A DNA stretch of 64,000 nucleotides from Bradyrhizobium sp. JYMT SZCCT0428 (GCF_018131075.1 NZ_JAFCLS010000029.1:51636-115635); one strand, 5' to 3'. Shown: positions 19,103-28,638, numbered from the stretch's first letter. Numbers and translations are program-made. Notes: generated by a model not told the origin, from the sequence alone.

Positions 19103-19342
19103 TTACTCCGGGGGTTTAAGCTCGCCGCCAAGCCACCCTGTCACGTCGCCGCTCATGGGGTCGCTGACCACCAAGGTTCGCTGGACACGATCGCATCTAG
19201 GGCACTCGAACGTGCGGAGTTCGTAACCCGCTGGGCCGGACGCAATGCCAGTCAGGTTCGTGCGGGTCTGGCAGTGCTGACAGCGCAGGCGCTCGAGTGC
19301 GCTAAGCGGCGGACCGGTTGGAAGCGCATGGGCGCCGGGCAT
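19103..19342 (-). CDS. Small zinc-ribbon-like protein B
   Basis: About 79 residues with LRCQHCQTRTNL and FECPRCDRVQRT, a zinc ribbon paralogous to the gene downstream. ATGs at 19375, 19351 and 19342 are possible; the shortest is given. It is divergent from the Crp/Fnr regulator, with the intergenic region shared by both promoters. Confidence 0.6.
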   Translation of the reverse strand: MPGAHALPTGPPLSALERLRCQHCQTRTNLTGIASGPAGYELRTFECPRCDRVQRTLVVSDPMSGDVTGWLGGELKPPE

Positions 19343-19501
19343 GTAAGGCATCCCTTTTGGATCAGACGGATGCACGACACGTTGCCGGACACCGGCTCTG
19401 ACGGGGTGATTCTGGCCCCCTGGAAACTGGTCCGCTGGTCAATATTGACCACAACACACGATTTTCAATATTTAGGTTTCGCCGGTCCAATGGAGGGGCT
19501 T

Positions 19502-20188
19502 GTGAAGTCTGCAAAGCGAAAGTTCGATCCCCAGGCTTTTCTAGCCAAAGTCGGGACCGGGAAAACGATACAGAAGTATCGTAAAAACCGGATCATCTAC
19601 GCTCAAGGCGAAGAAGCTGACCGGATTTTTTACATCCAATCGGGCAAGGTCAAGGTGACCGTTGTTTCCGAGCAGGGCAAAGAAGCGGTCGTCAGCATTT
19701 TGGACCCTGCGCAGTTTTTCGGCGAGGGATGCCTGAACGGTCAGGCGTTCCGCGTTGGAACCGCGAGGGCGTTGGAGGAGTGCGTTATCACCTCAATAAC
19801 GCGGAAGGCGATGCTGGGGGCGCTCCGCAAGGAGCCCAGATTTTCAGAACTTTTCGTGACTTTCCTGGTGACCCGGAGCAACCGCATTGAAGAGGATTTG
19901 ATCGACCAGCTCTTCAATTCGAGCGAGAAGCGGCTCGCACGTCTGCTTCTTTTGCTGGCCAATTTCGGGAAAAATGAAAAGCCGACGCCAATCGATGCTT
20001 CAATCAATCAAGGAACGTTGGCGGAAATGATCGGAACAACCAGATCCCGGGTGAGCTACTTCCTGAACAAATTTCGCAAGCTGGGATTGATCAGCTACAA
20101 TGGAAAGATCGAGGTGCACCGCTCTTTGCTGAACGCAGTCTTGTATGAGAAGCCTCAGCTACAAAGAGCTGACGAGCCATCCCAATAG
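19502..20188 (+). CDS. Crp/Fnr-family transcriptional regulator
   Basis: A cyclic-nucleotide-binding-fold regulator of about 228 residues. The N-terminal effector domain reads IIYAQGEEADRIFYIQSGKV and ISILDPAQFFGEGCLNG; the C-terminal winged helix has NQGTLAEMIGTTRSRVSYFL as the recognition helix-turn-helix. There are no N-terminal cysteines of the Fnr type, so it is not an Fe-S oxygen sensor. I chose the GTG at 19502 because GGAGGGGCT lies directly upstream; an in-frame ATG at 19490 is possible. Confidence 0.9.
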   Translation: MKSAKRKFDPQAFLAKVGTGKTIQKYRKNRIIYAQGEEADRIFYIQSGKVKVTVVSEQGKEAVVSILDPAQFFGEGCLNGQAFRVGTARALEECVITSITRKAMLGALRKEPRFSELFVTFLVTRSNRIEEDLIDQLFNSSEKRLARLLLLLANFGKNEKPTPIDASINQGTLAEMIGTTRSRVSYFLNKFRKLGLISYNGKIEVHRSLLNAVLYEKPQLQRADEPSQ

Positions 20189-20227
20189 GCTCTAAATGGC
20201 GGATTACGCCTTCAACGAAGCAAGCGA

Positions 20228-21301
20228 TCAGCGCGCTACGACCTCGACCTCGCCGTCAACGCCGTTCACCACGTTGAACGGGCGCTCGAACACCTTGCCT
20301 TCGTTCTTGGCGATGGCGCGGTATTCGCCTTCGGACAGCACGACGCGCGGGAACGCGCCGATCGATTCCTTGATGACGTCGCCGCCCGGCGTGATGACCG
20401 ACCAGGCGGTGTTGGCGAGCGCCTCGCCGCCCTTGTCGCTGACCAGTTTCAGCGTGATGACCGCGGCGCGATGGGTGACGATCACATCGGTCAGCTTGCC
20501 CGCCTGCACGCGGATGTCGGAACGGACAACGGAATTGGCGTCGCCGTAGTTGGAGATGATGTAATACGTGCCCTCCGGCAGCAGCGCGACGTCGCCGCCG
20601 GCGACGTTGGGCAATAGCGAGGTCCGCTCGGCGCCGTCGAACTGGCTGCCTTTATAGATCGCGAACGAAATCTGGTTCGGCGGAATCTTGGAGGTGCCGA
20701 CGCGGCCTTCGATGCGCAGGCCGCCGGCCGGAAGCACGAAGGATTCGCGATCGGTCTCCGACTTCAGGCTCACCGCCCGCACCGCGCTGACGAGGCCGAG
20801 CGCGACGTGCACGACGTAATTGCCCGGCGGCAGCACGATGTTCGGGGTCGCACCGCGGTCCTCGCGGATCAGGCGGAACGTGCCGTTATCGTCCGGCTTG
20901 TCGGCGAACACCCGCCACACCAGTCCGCTGTTGATGACCGGCAAATCCTTGCCGTAGCGCGCCGTCAAGGACAGCACGGCCTGGCCGGGCGTCGCGGCGC
21001 CCGGCGGCGGCGCCGCTGGCGGGACGGTGGCGATCGACGGCGGCACCAGGGTCGGCTGCGTCAGCGTTGGCGGCAGGGTTGGAATCGAACCTGGCGGCGC
21101 CAGGTTCATTGCAGGGCCGGACGGCGCATCCGGAATCGAACCCGGCGGCACCGGCGGCGGGCGATCGGAGAACATCTGGGCCGAAGCCGGGCTGGAAGCG
21201 AGCAACACCAAGGCAAGCATTGGGGCAAGCAGAAGCCGCGGGAAAAGCCGCCATGCGCCCCCGTCCCCGCCGATGCCATTGCCTCGCCAAGTCATCGCCA
21301 T
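20228..21301 (-). CDS. Secreted proline-rich hypothetical protein with repeated beta-domains
   Basis: A 357-residue exported protein. A signal peptide (LLAPMLALVLLASSPASAQ) is followed by a Pro-rich linker of about 80 residues with repeated PPGSIP, then two or three beta-rich segments that look like repeated carboxypeptidase-regulatory-like folds (LPPGNYVVHVALG, LPEGTYYIISNYG, LSEGEYRAIAKNEG). Function unknown. The open frame extends to 21985, but the ATG at 21301 gives a proper signal. It is divergent from the patatin gene. Confidence 0.75.
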   Translation of the reverse strand: MAMTWRGNGIGGDGGAWRLFPRLLLAPMLALVLLASSPASAQMFSDRPPPVPPGSIPDAPSGPAMNLAPPGSIPTLPPTLTQPTLVPPSIATVPPAAPPPGAATPGQAVLSLTARYGKDLPVINSGLVWRVFADKPDDNGTFRLIREDRGATPNIVLPPGNYVVHVALGLVSAVRAVSLKSETDRESFVLPAGGLRIEGRVGTSKIPPNQISFAIYKGSQFDGAERTSLLPNVAGGDVALLPEGTYYIISNYGDANSVVRSDIRVQAGKLTDVIVTHRAAVITLKLVSDKGGEALANTAWSVITPGGDVIKESIGAFPRVVLSEGEYRAIAKNEGKVFERPFNVVNGVDGEVEVVAR

Positions 21302-21538
21302 GCTTTTCACTGAAAACGCGGCAAATTCAAGCCTGCAGAGTAGCCCGAAAGAGCTGCCCGAAGCCCCCCGGACCAAGGAACCGGCAGTTGATCCCGCGGT
21401 CGTGGTCCAGTCATAATCCCTGCCTGGGCCGCTTTGGCCGGGCATAAACCATGCGCTGGGAGTTTTGGGGAATTGATTGACATGATTCTGGTACGGCCAT
21501 GCCGCGGCGAATATGCTTGAGCCGCAGGAGAGTTTTTC

Positions 21539-22600
21539 GTGTTGGATAACTGGATGGGCCGCGGCCAAAAGGGCTCCGACGGCCGCGACGAGGTAGGGCT
21601 CGGCAGCATCCGCCGGCCGGTGATCGGGCTCGCGCTGGGCGGCGGCGCCGCGCGCGGATTCGCCCATATCGGTATCATCAAGACCCTGGTTGCCCACGGT
21701 ATCCACCCCAATGTCGTGGTGGGAACGTCGATGGGGGCGGTGATCGGCGGCGGCTACGCCTCCGGAAATCTCGAAAAGGTGGAAGAATGGGCGCGCGGCC
21801 TGCAGCCGCGCAATATTTTCGGCTATCTCGATATCCGTCTCAACGGCTCCGGCCTGATCGGCGGCAGCAGGCTTGCCGCCCAACTCGAGACGACGATGGG
21901 CCAGGGCCTGATCGAGGACCTGCCGGTGAAATTCGCCACTGTTGCGACCGAAGTGCGCACCGGCCACGAGATCTGGCTGACCCATGGCCGCATGATCGAC
22001 GCGATGCAGGCCTCATACGCGCTGCCGGGAATATTCTCGCCGGTCCTGATCGGCGATCGCTGGCTGGTCGACGGCGCGCTGGTCAACCCGGTTCCGGTGT
22101 CGGCGGCCCGCGCCCTCGGCGCGGAGATCGTCATCGCCGCCAATCTCTCCAGCGACATCTTCACCCACGCAACAACGATTTATTCCCATGGCGCGGCAGC
22201 GGACCTTAACGTCTCGGTCGTACCTGAGGCAGTACCTGAAGCCGAACCAGCAAAGCGCGGTTTCGGAAGGTTTTTCTCGGCAGAGCGCACCATGAAGCGC
22301 GAGTTCTTCGGCGGCGGCGGACGGCCGGGAATTTCCACCGTCATGGTGGACGCCTTCAACATCATGCAGGACCGCATCACCCGCGCGCGGCTGGCAGGCG
22401 ATCCGCCGGATCTTCTGATCTCGCCCCGTGTCGCCAAGATCGGCTTGTTCGATTTTCACCGCGCCGACGATCTGATCGCCCATGGCGCGCGCGCCGCCGA
22501 GCGCGCGATCGATTCCATCCAGGAAGCGATCCACATTCTGGCGCCGCCAGCGGCTAATGCCGCCGCGGCCGCCGAAAAGGCCGAACCGGAAAAAGAATAG
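21539..22600 (+). CDS. Patatin-like phospholipase (RssA type)
   Basis: A 353-residue patatin-like lipid acyl hydrolase. The oxyanion loop LGGGAARGFAHIG, the nucleophile motif VVGTSMGAVIGG and the catalytic Asp in WLVDGALVNPVP form the Ser-Asp dyad. Such proteins act on membrane phospholipids at the cytoplasmic face. The start is the GTG at 21539 behind gcaggagag. It converges on the CBS-domain gene, an arrangement I recall as conserved in Bradyrhizobium. Confidence 0.92.
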   Translation: MLDNWMGRGQKGSDGRDEVGLGSIRRPVIGLALGGGAARGFAHIGIIKTLVAHGIHPNVVVGTSMGAVIGGGYASGNLEKVEEWARGLQPRNIFGYLDIRLNGSGLIGGSRLAAQLETTMGQGLIEDLPVKFATVATEVRTGHEIWLTHGRMIDAMQASYALPGIFSPVLIGDRWLVDGALVNPVPVSAARALGAEIVIAANLSSDIFTHATTIYSHGAAADLNVSVVPEAVPEAEPAKRGFGRFFSAERTMKREFFGGGGRPGISTVMVDAFNIMQDRITRARLAGDPPDLLISPRVAKIGLFDFHRADDLIAHGARAAERAIDSIQEAIHILAPPAANAAAAAEKAEPEKE

Positions 22601-22605
22601 GGGGT

Positions 22606-23034
22606 TCAGGCGGTCTTGATGTAGTCGCGCAGCGCTTCCTGCTCGGCTTCATATTCGTGGACGCGGCGCTTGACGATGTCGCCGATCGAGATCAGGCCGA
22701 CCACCTTGCCCTCCTCGACCACAGGCAAATGCCTGAACTTGCCGAGCGTCATCATTTCCATGATGCCGCTGACCGTGTCCTGTTCCCGGCAACTGACGAC
22801 CTTGCGCGTCATCACGGTGCTGACCGGCTCATCCAGCACCTTGGCGCCGCGCTCGCCGAGCACACGGACGATATCGCGTTCCGACAGGATGCCTTCGAGG
22901 CGTCCCTGGTTCATGACCAGCACGGCGCCGATCCTGCGCTCGCCCAGGAGCTTGACCGCGGCCGAGAGCTTGGCGTCCGGCTCGACGCTCAGGATGTCAT
23001 GGCCTTTGGAATCGAGAATTGCACGTACCGTCAT
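22606..23034 (-). CDS. Tandem CBS-domain protein
   Basis: A 142-residue protein made of two CBS motifs that form one Bateman module, which usually binds adenosyl ligands and senses energy state. Blocks visible are ILSVEPDAKLSAAVKLLGER, GILSERDIVRVLGE and GLISIGDIVKRR. The ATG at 23034 is preceded by caggaggcggca, which decides the start over the longer frame to 23100. It converges on the patatin gene with a 5-bp gap. Confidence 0.92.
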   Translation of the reverse strand: MTVRAILDSKGHDILSVEPDAKLSAAVKLLGERRIGAVLVMNQGRLEGILSERDIVRVLGERGAKVLDEPVSTVMTRKVVSCREQDTVSGIMEMMTLGKFRHLPVVEEGKVVGLISIGDIVKRRVHEYEAEQEALRDYIKTA

Positions 23035-23193
23035 TGCCGCCTCCTGAATCGGTGCGCACCCCTTTTGGTTTGGGGGGTCGACTTGTTCGCGAGTCTTCAA
23101 TCAACAGTTCCGCGCCGTACTCGTTTCAAGAGCGTTCGTTTCAGGCGCGGTGTCTAGATCGGGATGATTTCATCCCGATCCATTTTCTTGTTT

Positions 23194-23241
23194 GAGCATG
23201 ATCTTTCGGAAAACCGGTGTCCACTTTTCCGGATCATGCTC
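23194..23241. repeat. Interspersed palindrome
   Basis: gagcatgatc and gatcatgctc are inverted around a ccggtgtccac core, giving a hairpin of about 20 bp of stem. A second small palindrome (cgggatgatttcatcccg) lies just to its left. I recall this as a common dispersed element in Rhizobiales. It separates the rhomboid gene's end from the CBS gene's start. Confidence 0.75.
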
Positions 23242-23332
23242 TAGCTCAGCTGTCCTGCACGGCAGCGGGCTTTGTCTTGTGTCACGACATGTGAAGATGA
23301 TGGATGAAATCGCGGTGCGCCGCAAGCGACGA

Positions 23333-24127
23333 TCAGACGCGGTCGGCCTCGTCAGGCGATGACGCATCTGCAGCATGCGTTGCCATCCGCCGCACCGGAT
23401 CGAACAGCGAAAACAGCATCAGGCCGGCGAGAAATCCACCGATATGCGCTTGCCACGCCACGGTGCCGCCGTCGGCGCCGATCGCAATCGATCCGACGCC
23501 AAAGATGATGTTGACGCCGAACCACACCGCCAGAAATGCCAGCACGCGGGTGTCGCGAAAGGCCTGTCCGAGCGACAGCGCCGGCACCTTCGCCGCTTCA
23601 TCCGCGTCGCCGCGGCTGAACGACAGAAAGCTCCCTTTCACAAAGGCAAAGCGGATCGCGGCCGCCATGGTGCCGGACACCGACGCCGACGCGCCGATCA
23701 TCGGCGCGATCGCGTGTTCATGCGTGAGCAGATGCGCAAGCGCGCCGGCCGCGGCCGTCACGGCCATGAAAACGTAAAACCTGACCGGGCCGAACCGGCG
23801 CGCCAGCGCGCTGCCGAACGGCAACAGCCACAGCACGTTGAAGCCGATATGGGTGAGATTGGCGTGCAGCAGCGAATAGGTGACGAAGGTCCAGACCTTG
23901 GCGCCCGTGCCGCCGGGAAAATCGATGTTGAGCAGCGTTGAATCGTAGCGTTTCGGAATGAAACCGAAGACGTCGATGGTCCAGTTCTCGAGTTCCGGCG
24001 GCAGCAGCACCCGCAGGTGAATGACCGCGATCAGCGCGACATAGGCCGTCAGCGCACCCGGCAGGGTCAGGATCGGCTCGCGCGGACCTTCCGGGGCTTC
24101 AAGCTGGGTTTCAGGCTGGGATTCCAA
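23333..24127 (-). CDS. Rhomboid-family intramembrane serine protease
   Basis: A 264-residue polytopic membrane protein with about six hydrophobic segments. The rhomboid features are LLHANLTHIGFNVLWLLPFG, the serine loop GASASVSG (serine near residue 147) and the histidine helix AWQAHIGGFLAG. The serine motif is GASAS rather than the usual GASG, so the active-site geometry is slightly unusual. Substrates are unknown. Confidence 0.9.
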   Translation of the reverse strand: MESQPETQLEAPEGPREPILTLPGALTAYVALIAVIHLRVLLPPELENWTIDVFGFIPKRYDSTLLNIDFPGGTGAKVWTFVTYSLLHANLTHIGFNVLWLLPFGSALARRFGPVRFYVFMAVTAAAGALAHLLTHEHAIAPMIGASASVSGTMAAAIRFAFVKGSFLSFSRGDADEAAKVPALSLGQAFRDTRVLAFLAVWFGVNIIFGVGSIAIGADGGTVAWQAHIGGFLAGLMLFSLFDPVRRMATHAADASSPDEADRV

Positions 24128-24652
24128 GGGGCCAAGGACCTTTAGAGACTTTTAGAGCGGCTTTGGGGAACAATCGGCCCAGATAGGCGGCTTTCCCCGC
24201 GCGGTGCAAGTGCACAAACGTCCGAACCATCAAAGGCGCTGCACTGCGTCCGGGACACGAAACTGCTGTGCCAAAAAAGAAAAAGGGAGGATGCTGAGAA
24301 CATCCTCCCTCGTCGCCGATCTTTTCGCGCCCCTGGAGCTTAGGGGGAACATCCCCACCCCTCCCCGCGCGACGACCAAACTGTTTGACGCCACCTGTGT
24401 ACCAACCGAGCCGGTCGGCTCGAGATAAGCCGGCCGGGTCCGATGCGTTCCACTCTACGCAGGCCGCGACGGGATCGCCAATCTCATAGTTAATTTAACG
24501 TTAACAACGCAAAGCCGCGGCCAAAGCGGCCAAATCGCGTCCACGGCATGGACGCTGCACAGCCTGTCCTGCACAACACAGAAGGGACAGCACGTGAGCA
24601 AAATCGGGACAGATATGTGCCGCCCTGCCACGGGCGGGGGCAAGGCCAACGT
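24128..24652. other. Intergenic region between divergent genes
   Basis: No gene is convincing here. It contains a hairpin-forming segment (gggaggatg-ctgagaa-catcctccc, 24285-24310) next to an A-rich run, a C-rich tract, and probable promoters for the rhomboid and PAS genes. The segment just ahead of the PAS gene has a ccgccctgccacgggcggg stem. Confidence 0.5.
24285..24310. terminator. Hairpin resembling a terminator
   Basis: A 9-bp perfect stem (gggaggatg / catcctccc) with a 7-nt loop. On the minus strand the flanking aaaaagaaaaa becomes a T-rich tract, so it could terminate minus-strand transcripts, though no upstream minus-strand gene is obvious. Confidence 0.4.
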
Positions 24653-25213
24653 ATGAAACATCCATCGAGCCGTCAGTTTTTTGCCTATTGGGACGCAAAA
24701 CGCGGCCACGCGCGGGCACCTGACCGCAGCGAGATCGAACCATCAGCGGTACGCGAACTGCTCGGCGACATCTTCGTGCTGGGGTACGAAAGCGAAGCCG
24801 GCTTCCCCTTCCGCGTCGCCGGAACACGGGTCTGCGCCCTGCTCGGCCGCGACGCAAAGGACAGCAGCTTCACCGCGCTGTTCGCAGATGAGAGCCGCCG
24901 CGAGATCGAGGACATCGTGACTTACGTCGCCGAAGAGATGCTGGCCGCCGTCGCCGGCATCACCGCGACGTCGGAAGACGGCCGGACTGCGCATCTGGAA
25001 CTACTGCTGCTGCCGTTCAACAACCGCGCGCACGCGCCGATCAGCGTCACCGGCCTGCTGGCGCCGTTCGAGGACGATCTCGGCACGCTGAAGGATTTCA
25101 AGCTGACGTCGTGGCGCTATCTGCACCGGCCGGAGAAACTCGTTCCCCGCGCCTTGCGCAAGCTGGCCATCGCACGCGGCTTCATGGTGTACGAAGGAAT
25201 TACCGGCCGCTGA
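24653..25213 (+). CDS. PAS-domain protein (PAS_5 type)
   Basis: A 186-residue protein of the single-PAS family widespread in alphaproteobacteria, with FFAYWDAKRGHARAPDRSEI at the N-terminus, LGDIFVLGYE and FRVAGTRVCALLGR in the PAS core. There is no output domain. The ATG at 24653 is chosen because the family begins at this point; the frame is open from 24548. Its end overlaps the convergent crotonase gene by 14 bp. Confidence 0.85.
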   Translation: MKHPSSRQFFAYWDAKRGHARAPDRSEIEPSAVRELLGDIFVLGYESEAGFPFRVAGTRVCALLGRDAKDSSFTALFADESRREIEDIVTYVAEEMLAAVAGITATSEDGRTAHLELLLLPFNNRAHAPISVTGLLAPFEDDLGTLKDFKLTSWRYLHRPEKLVPRALRKLAIARGFMVYEGITGR

Positions 25214-25969
25214 ACCGCGCGGCGCGCTTTTCAAGAAACGCGTTGCGTCCTTCCAGCGCATCGGCACTCTTGCGAATGTCGGCCTGCGTCTCGATTTCGC
25301 GCCGGAACTGATCGGCATAGCTTGCGTGTTCGCTCTCCTCGATCAGGCGGCGTGTCGCAACCAGCGCCCGCGTCGGACCATCCGCGAGCTTGCGCGCCAG
25401 CGCCAGCGCGCCGCCCTGAAGCGCGGCATCATCGAACACTTCCCGGACCAGCCCCCATTCCTTGGCTATCTCGGCCGATAGCGGCTCGTTGGTCAGCATC
25501 AGTTCGAGCGCACGCTGCCGGCCGACCAGGCGCGGCAACAGCCAGGTCGAGCCGAGATCAGGCACCAGCGCGATCCGGCTGAAGACCTGAATGAAGCTCG
25601 CCGAACGCGCCGCGACGATCACGTCTCCCGCCATCGCGAGGCTGAAGCCGCCGCCGGCCGCAACACCATTGACCGCCACCACGACCGGCACTTTGCATTC
25701 ACGCAGCGCCTTGAAGGCCGGCCAATAATACCGCATCACGCCGTCGACGATGTCGTCGCCGAGGATGGCGGCGGCCTTGAGGTTTTGCCCGGAGCAAAAG
25801 CCGCGTCCGGCGCCAGTCAGGACCAGCGCCCGTACCCGGGGATCCTCGGTCATCTCGCCGATCGCGAGCGCGAGATCGGCTAACAGATCGGGCGTCATCG
25901 CAACGTCGCAGGCTCGTCCAGTGTCAGCACGCCGACGGCGTCGTCGCGGTCCCGCTTCACTCCCGGCAT
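25200..25969 (-). pseudogene. Enoyl-CoA hydratase/isomerase, frameshifted near the N-terminus
   Basis: A crotonase-fold protein. The downstream frame has the oxyanion-hole blocks GFCSGQNLKAAA and NGVAAGGGFSLAMAGD and a full C-terminus. The expected start is the ATG at 25969 behind aagggagg, reading MPGVKRDRDDAVGVLTLDEP, but that frame hits a stop after ATLR near 25897. An intact family member would read on as LNAMTPDLLADLA, so about four bases are missing there. As written the protein would lose its first strand. It could be a pseudogene or a sequence error. Confidence 0.75.
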
Positions 25970-26115
25970 CGCATCCCTCCCTTAACTTGGCCGGCCCTGC
26001 CGGGCCCGACATTAAGCATGATGGTACCGAAACAACGCACTGACAAACAATCGCTTTCAGCGGTCTTGACCGAAAACCGCCTTTACCGGGATACTGACCG
26101 GATTGGACGTGAGCG

Positions 26116-26484
26116 ATGTTTGAGATCATTATTTTCTGCGTGATTTTGCTGGCGGTTTCGTATTGGGCGGTCCTGTGGCTGATGGGACGGCGCGAGGATG
26201 TTTTGCACGGCGAGTTCGTCGAAGCCGGTGCGCAGGCCGAAGAGCCCGTTCGATCGGTGTTTCCGGAGCGGCCTGCCCGTAAAGTTCAAGCGGTTAGGCC
26301 TGTATTTCCCGAAAAGCCCGTCATCATCGAGAAGCCCGACATTACCGAGAAGCGCGTTCAAGCCGCCATCGCGGAGCCGGCCGTTCAAGCTGTCTTGCCG
26401 GAGCAACCCGCCTTCAGGCAGGAACGGCTGGAGTCGCTGCTGAACTCGATCAAGCGGGATCTCAATCAGCTGGTCCAGAAATAG
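26116..26484 (+). CDS. Small membrane-anchored hypothetical protein
   Basis: A 122-residue protein with one N-terminal transmembrane segment (IIIFCVILLAVSYWAVLWLM) and a cytoplasmic or periplasmic tail with repeated FPE(R/K)P units (VFPERPARK, VFPEKPVII). It ends in a likely helix (LESLLNSIKRDLNQLV). No family is recognised. Confidence 0.65.
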   Translation: MFEIIIFCVILLAVSYWAVLWLMGRREDVLHGEFVEAGAQAEEPVRSVFPERPARKVQAVRPVFPEKPVIIEKPDITEKRVQAAIAEPAVQAVLPEQPAFRQERLESLLNSIKRDLNQLVQK

Positions 26485-26603
26485 CTGCACCGCATCGGGC
26501 GGCGTTCCCAGCCTGAAATTCGTGCGCGCATTGACATAGGCCGGGCGCGGCCCGAGCTTGCGCAGCAACTCTGGAAGGTGAGGCTTTTTCCGGGAGTGCG
26601 GCA

Positions 26604-27767
26604 TTGCGCAATCGCTGGGGTATTCTTGCGATCCTGTTCGTGGTTCGCCTCACGATGGCCTTCCAGTTTCAGAGCGTGGCCGCGGTCGCGCCGCTGCTCG
26701 GCACCAAATTCGGCGTCAGCCTTGCCGATATCGGATTGCTGATCGGCCTTTATTTCACGCCGGGCGTGGCGATTGCGTTGCCGGGCGGCGCAATCGGGCA
26801 ACGGTTCGGCGACAAGAGAACAGTGTTCGCCGCGCTCGCGCTGATGCTGATCGGCAACCTTGCGATGGCGCTGTCGGATTCCTGGACCGTGCAGATGGCC
26901 GGACGGCTGATCGCGGGCGCAGGCGGCGTGCTGCTCAACGTCCAGATGACCAAGATGGTCGCCGACTGGTTCACCGGTCGCGAGATCGCAACCGCGATGG
27001 CGATCTTCATCAATTCATGGCCGGCCGGCATTGCGCTTTCGTTGCTGACCCTGCCCGCCATCGGCACCGCCTGGGGCGTGAGCGCGGTGTACTTCTCGGT
27101 CGCTGCCCTGATCGGCCTGGGCATCATTCTTCTTGCCGCTGGCTATCGATCGCCGCCGAGCGCGGCTGCGGTCTCCGGCGCTCCCGCACGTCTCGACCGC
27201 AACGCAACGATCGCGGTGATCGTCGCGGGCCTGCTCTGGGGCATCTACAACATCGGCTTTGCGATGATCTTCAGCTTCGGACCGCTGCTGCTGGTCGAAC
27301 GCGGCTGGTCGATCGCAGCTGCAGGATCGACCATCAGCATCGTGCTGTGGCTGGCGGCGCTCGCGGGCCCGGCAGGCGGGTTTCTGGCGGACCGCACCAA
27401 GCGGCCGCAGACTGTTCTGGTCGGCGGATGCATCGTGTTCGCGCTGCTGATGCTGATACTGCCACGCTCCGGTGCCGTGCTGCTGACAATCGTCGCGCTC
27501 GGCCTCGCCTGCGCGCCGCCGTCGGGGCCGATCATGAGCCTGCCTCCGCAGGTTTTGCAGCCTTCCACCCGCGCGATCGGCATGGGCCTGTTCTACACGA
27601 TCTTTTATGCGGCGATGATGCTGGGGCCGTTTGCCGGCGGCAGCCTCGCCAAATGGTCGGGGACCGCTGCCACCGCATTCGACTTCGGCGCGGCAATGAT
27701 TTTGCTGTGCCCGCTGCTGCTCTGGGTGTTCAACCGGATTGCGGCGGCACGGACACACACAGCTTGA
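26604..27767 (+). CDS. Major facilitator superfamily transporter
   Basis: A 387-residue MFS permease with 12 hydrophobic helices in two halves. The loop 2-3 motif GGAIGQRFGDKRTVF is the MFS signature. It most resembles the CynX/NimT group of anion or drug transporters, but the substrate cannot be assigned. The start is a TTG at 26604; no ATG precedes it in frame, and cgggag lies upstream. Confidence 0.88.
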   Translation: MRNRWGILAILFVVRLTMAFQFQSVAAVAPLLGTKFGVSLADIGLLIGLYFTPGVAIALPGGAIGQRFGDKRTVFAALALMLIGNLAMALSDSWTVQMAGRLIAGAGGVLLNVQMTKMVADWFTGREIATAMAIFINSWPAGIALSLLTLPAIGTAWGVSAVYFSVAALIGLGIILLAAGYRSPPSAAAVSGAPARLDRNATIAVIVAGLLWGIYNIGFAMIFSFGPLLLVERGWSIAAAGSTISIVLWLAALAGPAGGFLADRTKRPQTVLVGGCIVFALLMLILPRSGAVLLTIVALGLACAPPSGPIMSLPPQVLQPSTRAIGMGLFYTIFYAAMMLGPFAGGSLAKWSGTAATAFDFGAAMILLCPLLLWVFNRIAAARTHTA

Positions 27768-27863
27768 TGCACATACTTGATGCAACCGACGATAACACAT
27801 CATTAACCCTGTCGGCCTTAGGGTCTTCCTGACGCCGAAGGACCGGACGTCGGGTGGCGAAGA

Positions 27864-28478
27864 ATGTCGTTTGCGCAAAAAAAATCCACTGTCCCGGTCG
27901 CTGAAGAGCGACGGCGCTTCCAGCGCGTGAAAGTCCACCTGCTCGGCCGCTACATGCTGCCGGACCGGCGTGAGTTTCCCTGCCAGATCATCAATATGTC
28001 GCCGGGCGGATTGGCCCTGCTGGCGCCCGGCATCGGCAATGTCGGCGACCGCGTGATCGCCTATCTCGACCATATCGGCCGGGTTGAGGGCAAGATCACC
28101 CGCATCATCGACAATGGTTTTGCCATGACCGTGGGGGCGACCGCGCGCAAACGCGACAAGCTCGCGGCCCAGCTCACCTGGCTCGCCAACCGCGATATTC
28201 TCAATCTGCCGGAAGACCGCCGCCACGACCGTATCGTGCCGCGCAACCCGATCGCGCTGCTCACGCTCGAGGACGGCAGCAAGATGACCTGCCGGATCAT
28301 CGACCTCTCGGCGTCGGGTGCGGCGATTGCCGCGGAAAACCGCCCGCCGCTGAAATCGCTCGTGATGCTGGGCAAGGTCCAGTCCCGGGTGGTGCGAAAT
28401 CTCGAAGAAGGCTTTGCGCTCGAGTTCGTCCACGAGCAAAGTGCCGAGACGCTCGAAGACGCGGTTAGCGCGCGGTAA
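27864..28478 (+). CDS. Tandem PilZ-domain protein
   Basis: A 204-residue protein with two PilZ-like modules. The first has ERRRFQRVKV and INMSPGGLALL, the second RRHDRIVPRNP and IDLSASGAAIAA. These match the RxxxR and (D/N)xSxxG signatures for cyclic di-GMP. The protein has no other output domain, so it probably acts by binding a partner such as a motility or polysaccharide component. A perfect 14-bp terminator hairpin follows. Confidence 0.88.
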   Translation: MSFAQKKSTVPVAEERRRFQRVKVHLLGRYMLPDRREFPCQIINMSPGGLALLAPGIGNVGDRVIAYLDHIGRVEGKITRIIDNGFAMTVGATARKRDKLAAQLTWLANRDILNLPEDRRHDRIVPRNPIALLTLEDGSKMTCRIIDLSASGAAIAAENRPPLKSLVMLGKVQSRVVRNLEEGFALEFVHEQSAETLEDAVSAR

Positions 28479-28515
28479 AGCGCGAGCCGCCCAAATCCCC
28501 GATTTTCCGACCTCA

Positions 28516-28549
28516 AAAGGCGGTATCCGCGTTGCCGGATACCGCCTTT
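28516..28549 (+). terminator. Rho-independent-type hairpin after the PilZ gene
   Basis: A perfect 14-bp stem (arms 28516-28529 and 28536-28549, aaaggcggtatccg / cggataccgccttt) with a 6-nt loop. It is 38 bp after the PilZ stop. The T tract is short, but stability is high. Confidence 0.8.
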
Positions 28550-28638
28550 GTGCGCTCTGACGCCCGCCAGATCAGGTTAACGCCGGCGGCTTTTGCAACC
28601 ACAACTGCCGCTGCGGCAGCGCCCGGCGCGTTAATGCG

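Noticed and set aside
24204..24428. 74-codon plus-strand ORF
   Set aside because: Spans a hairpin and an A-rich run; no motif.
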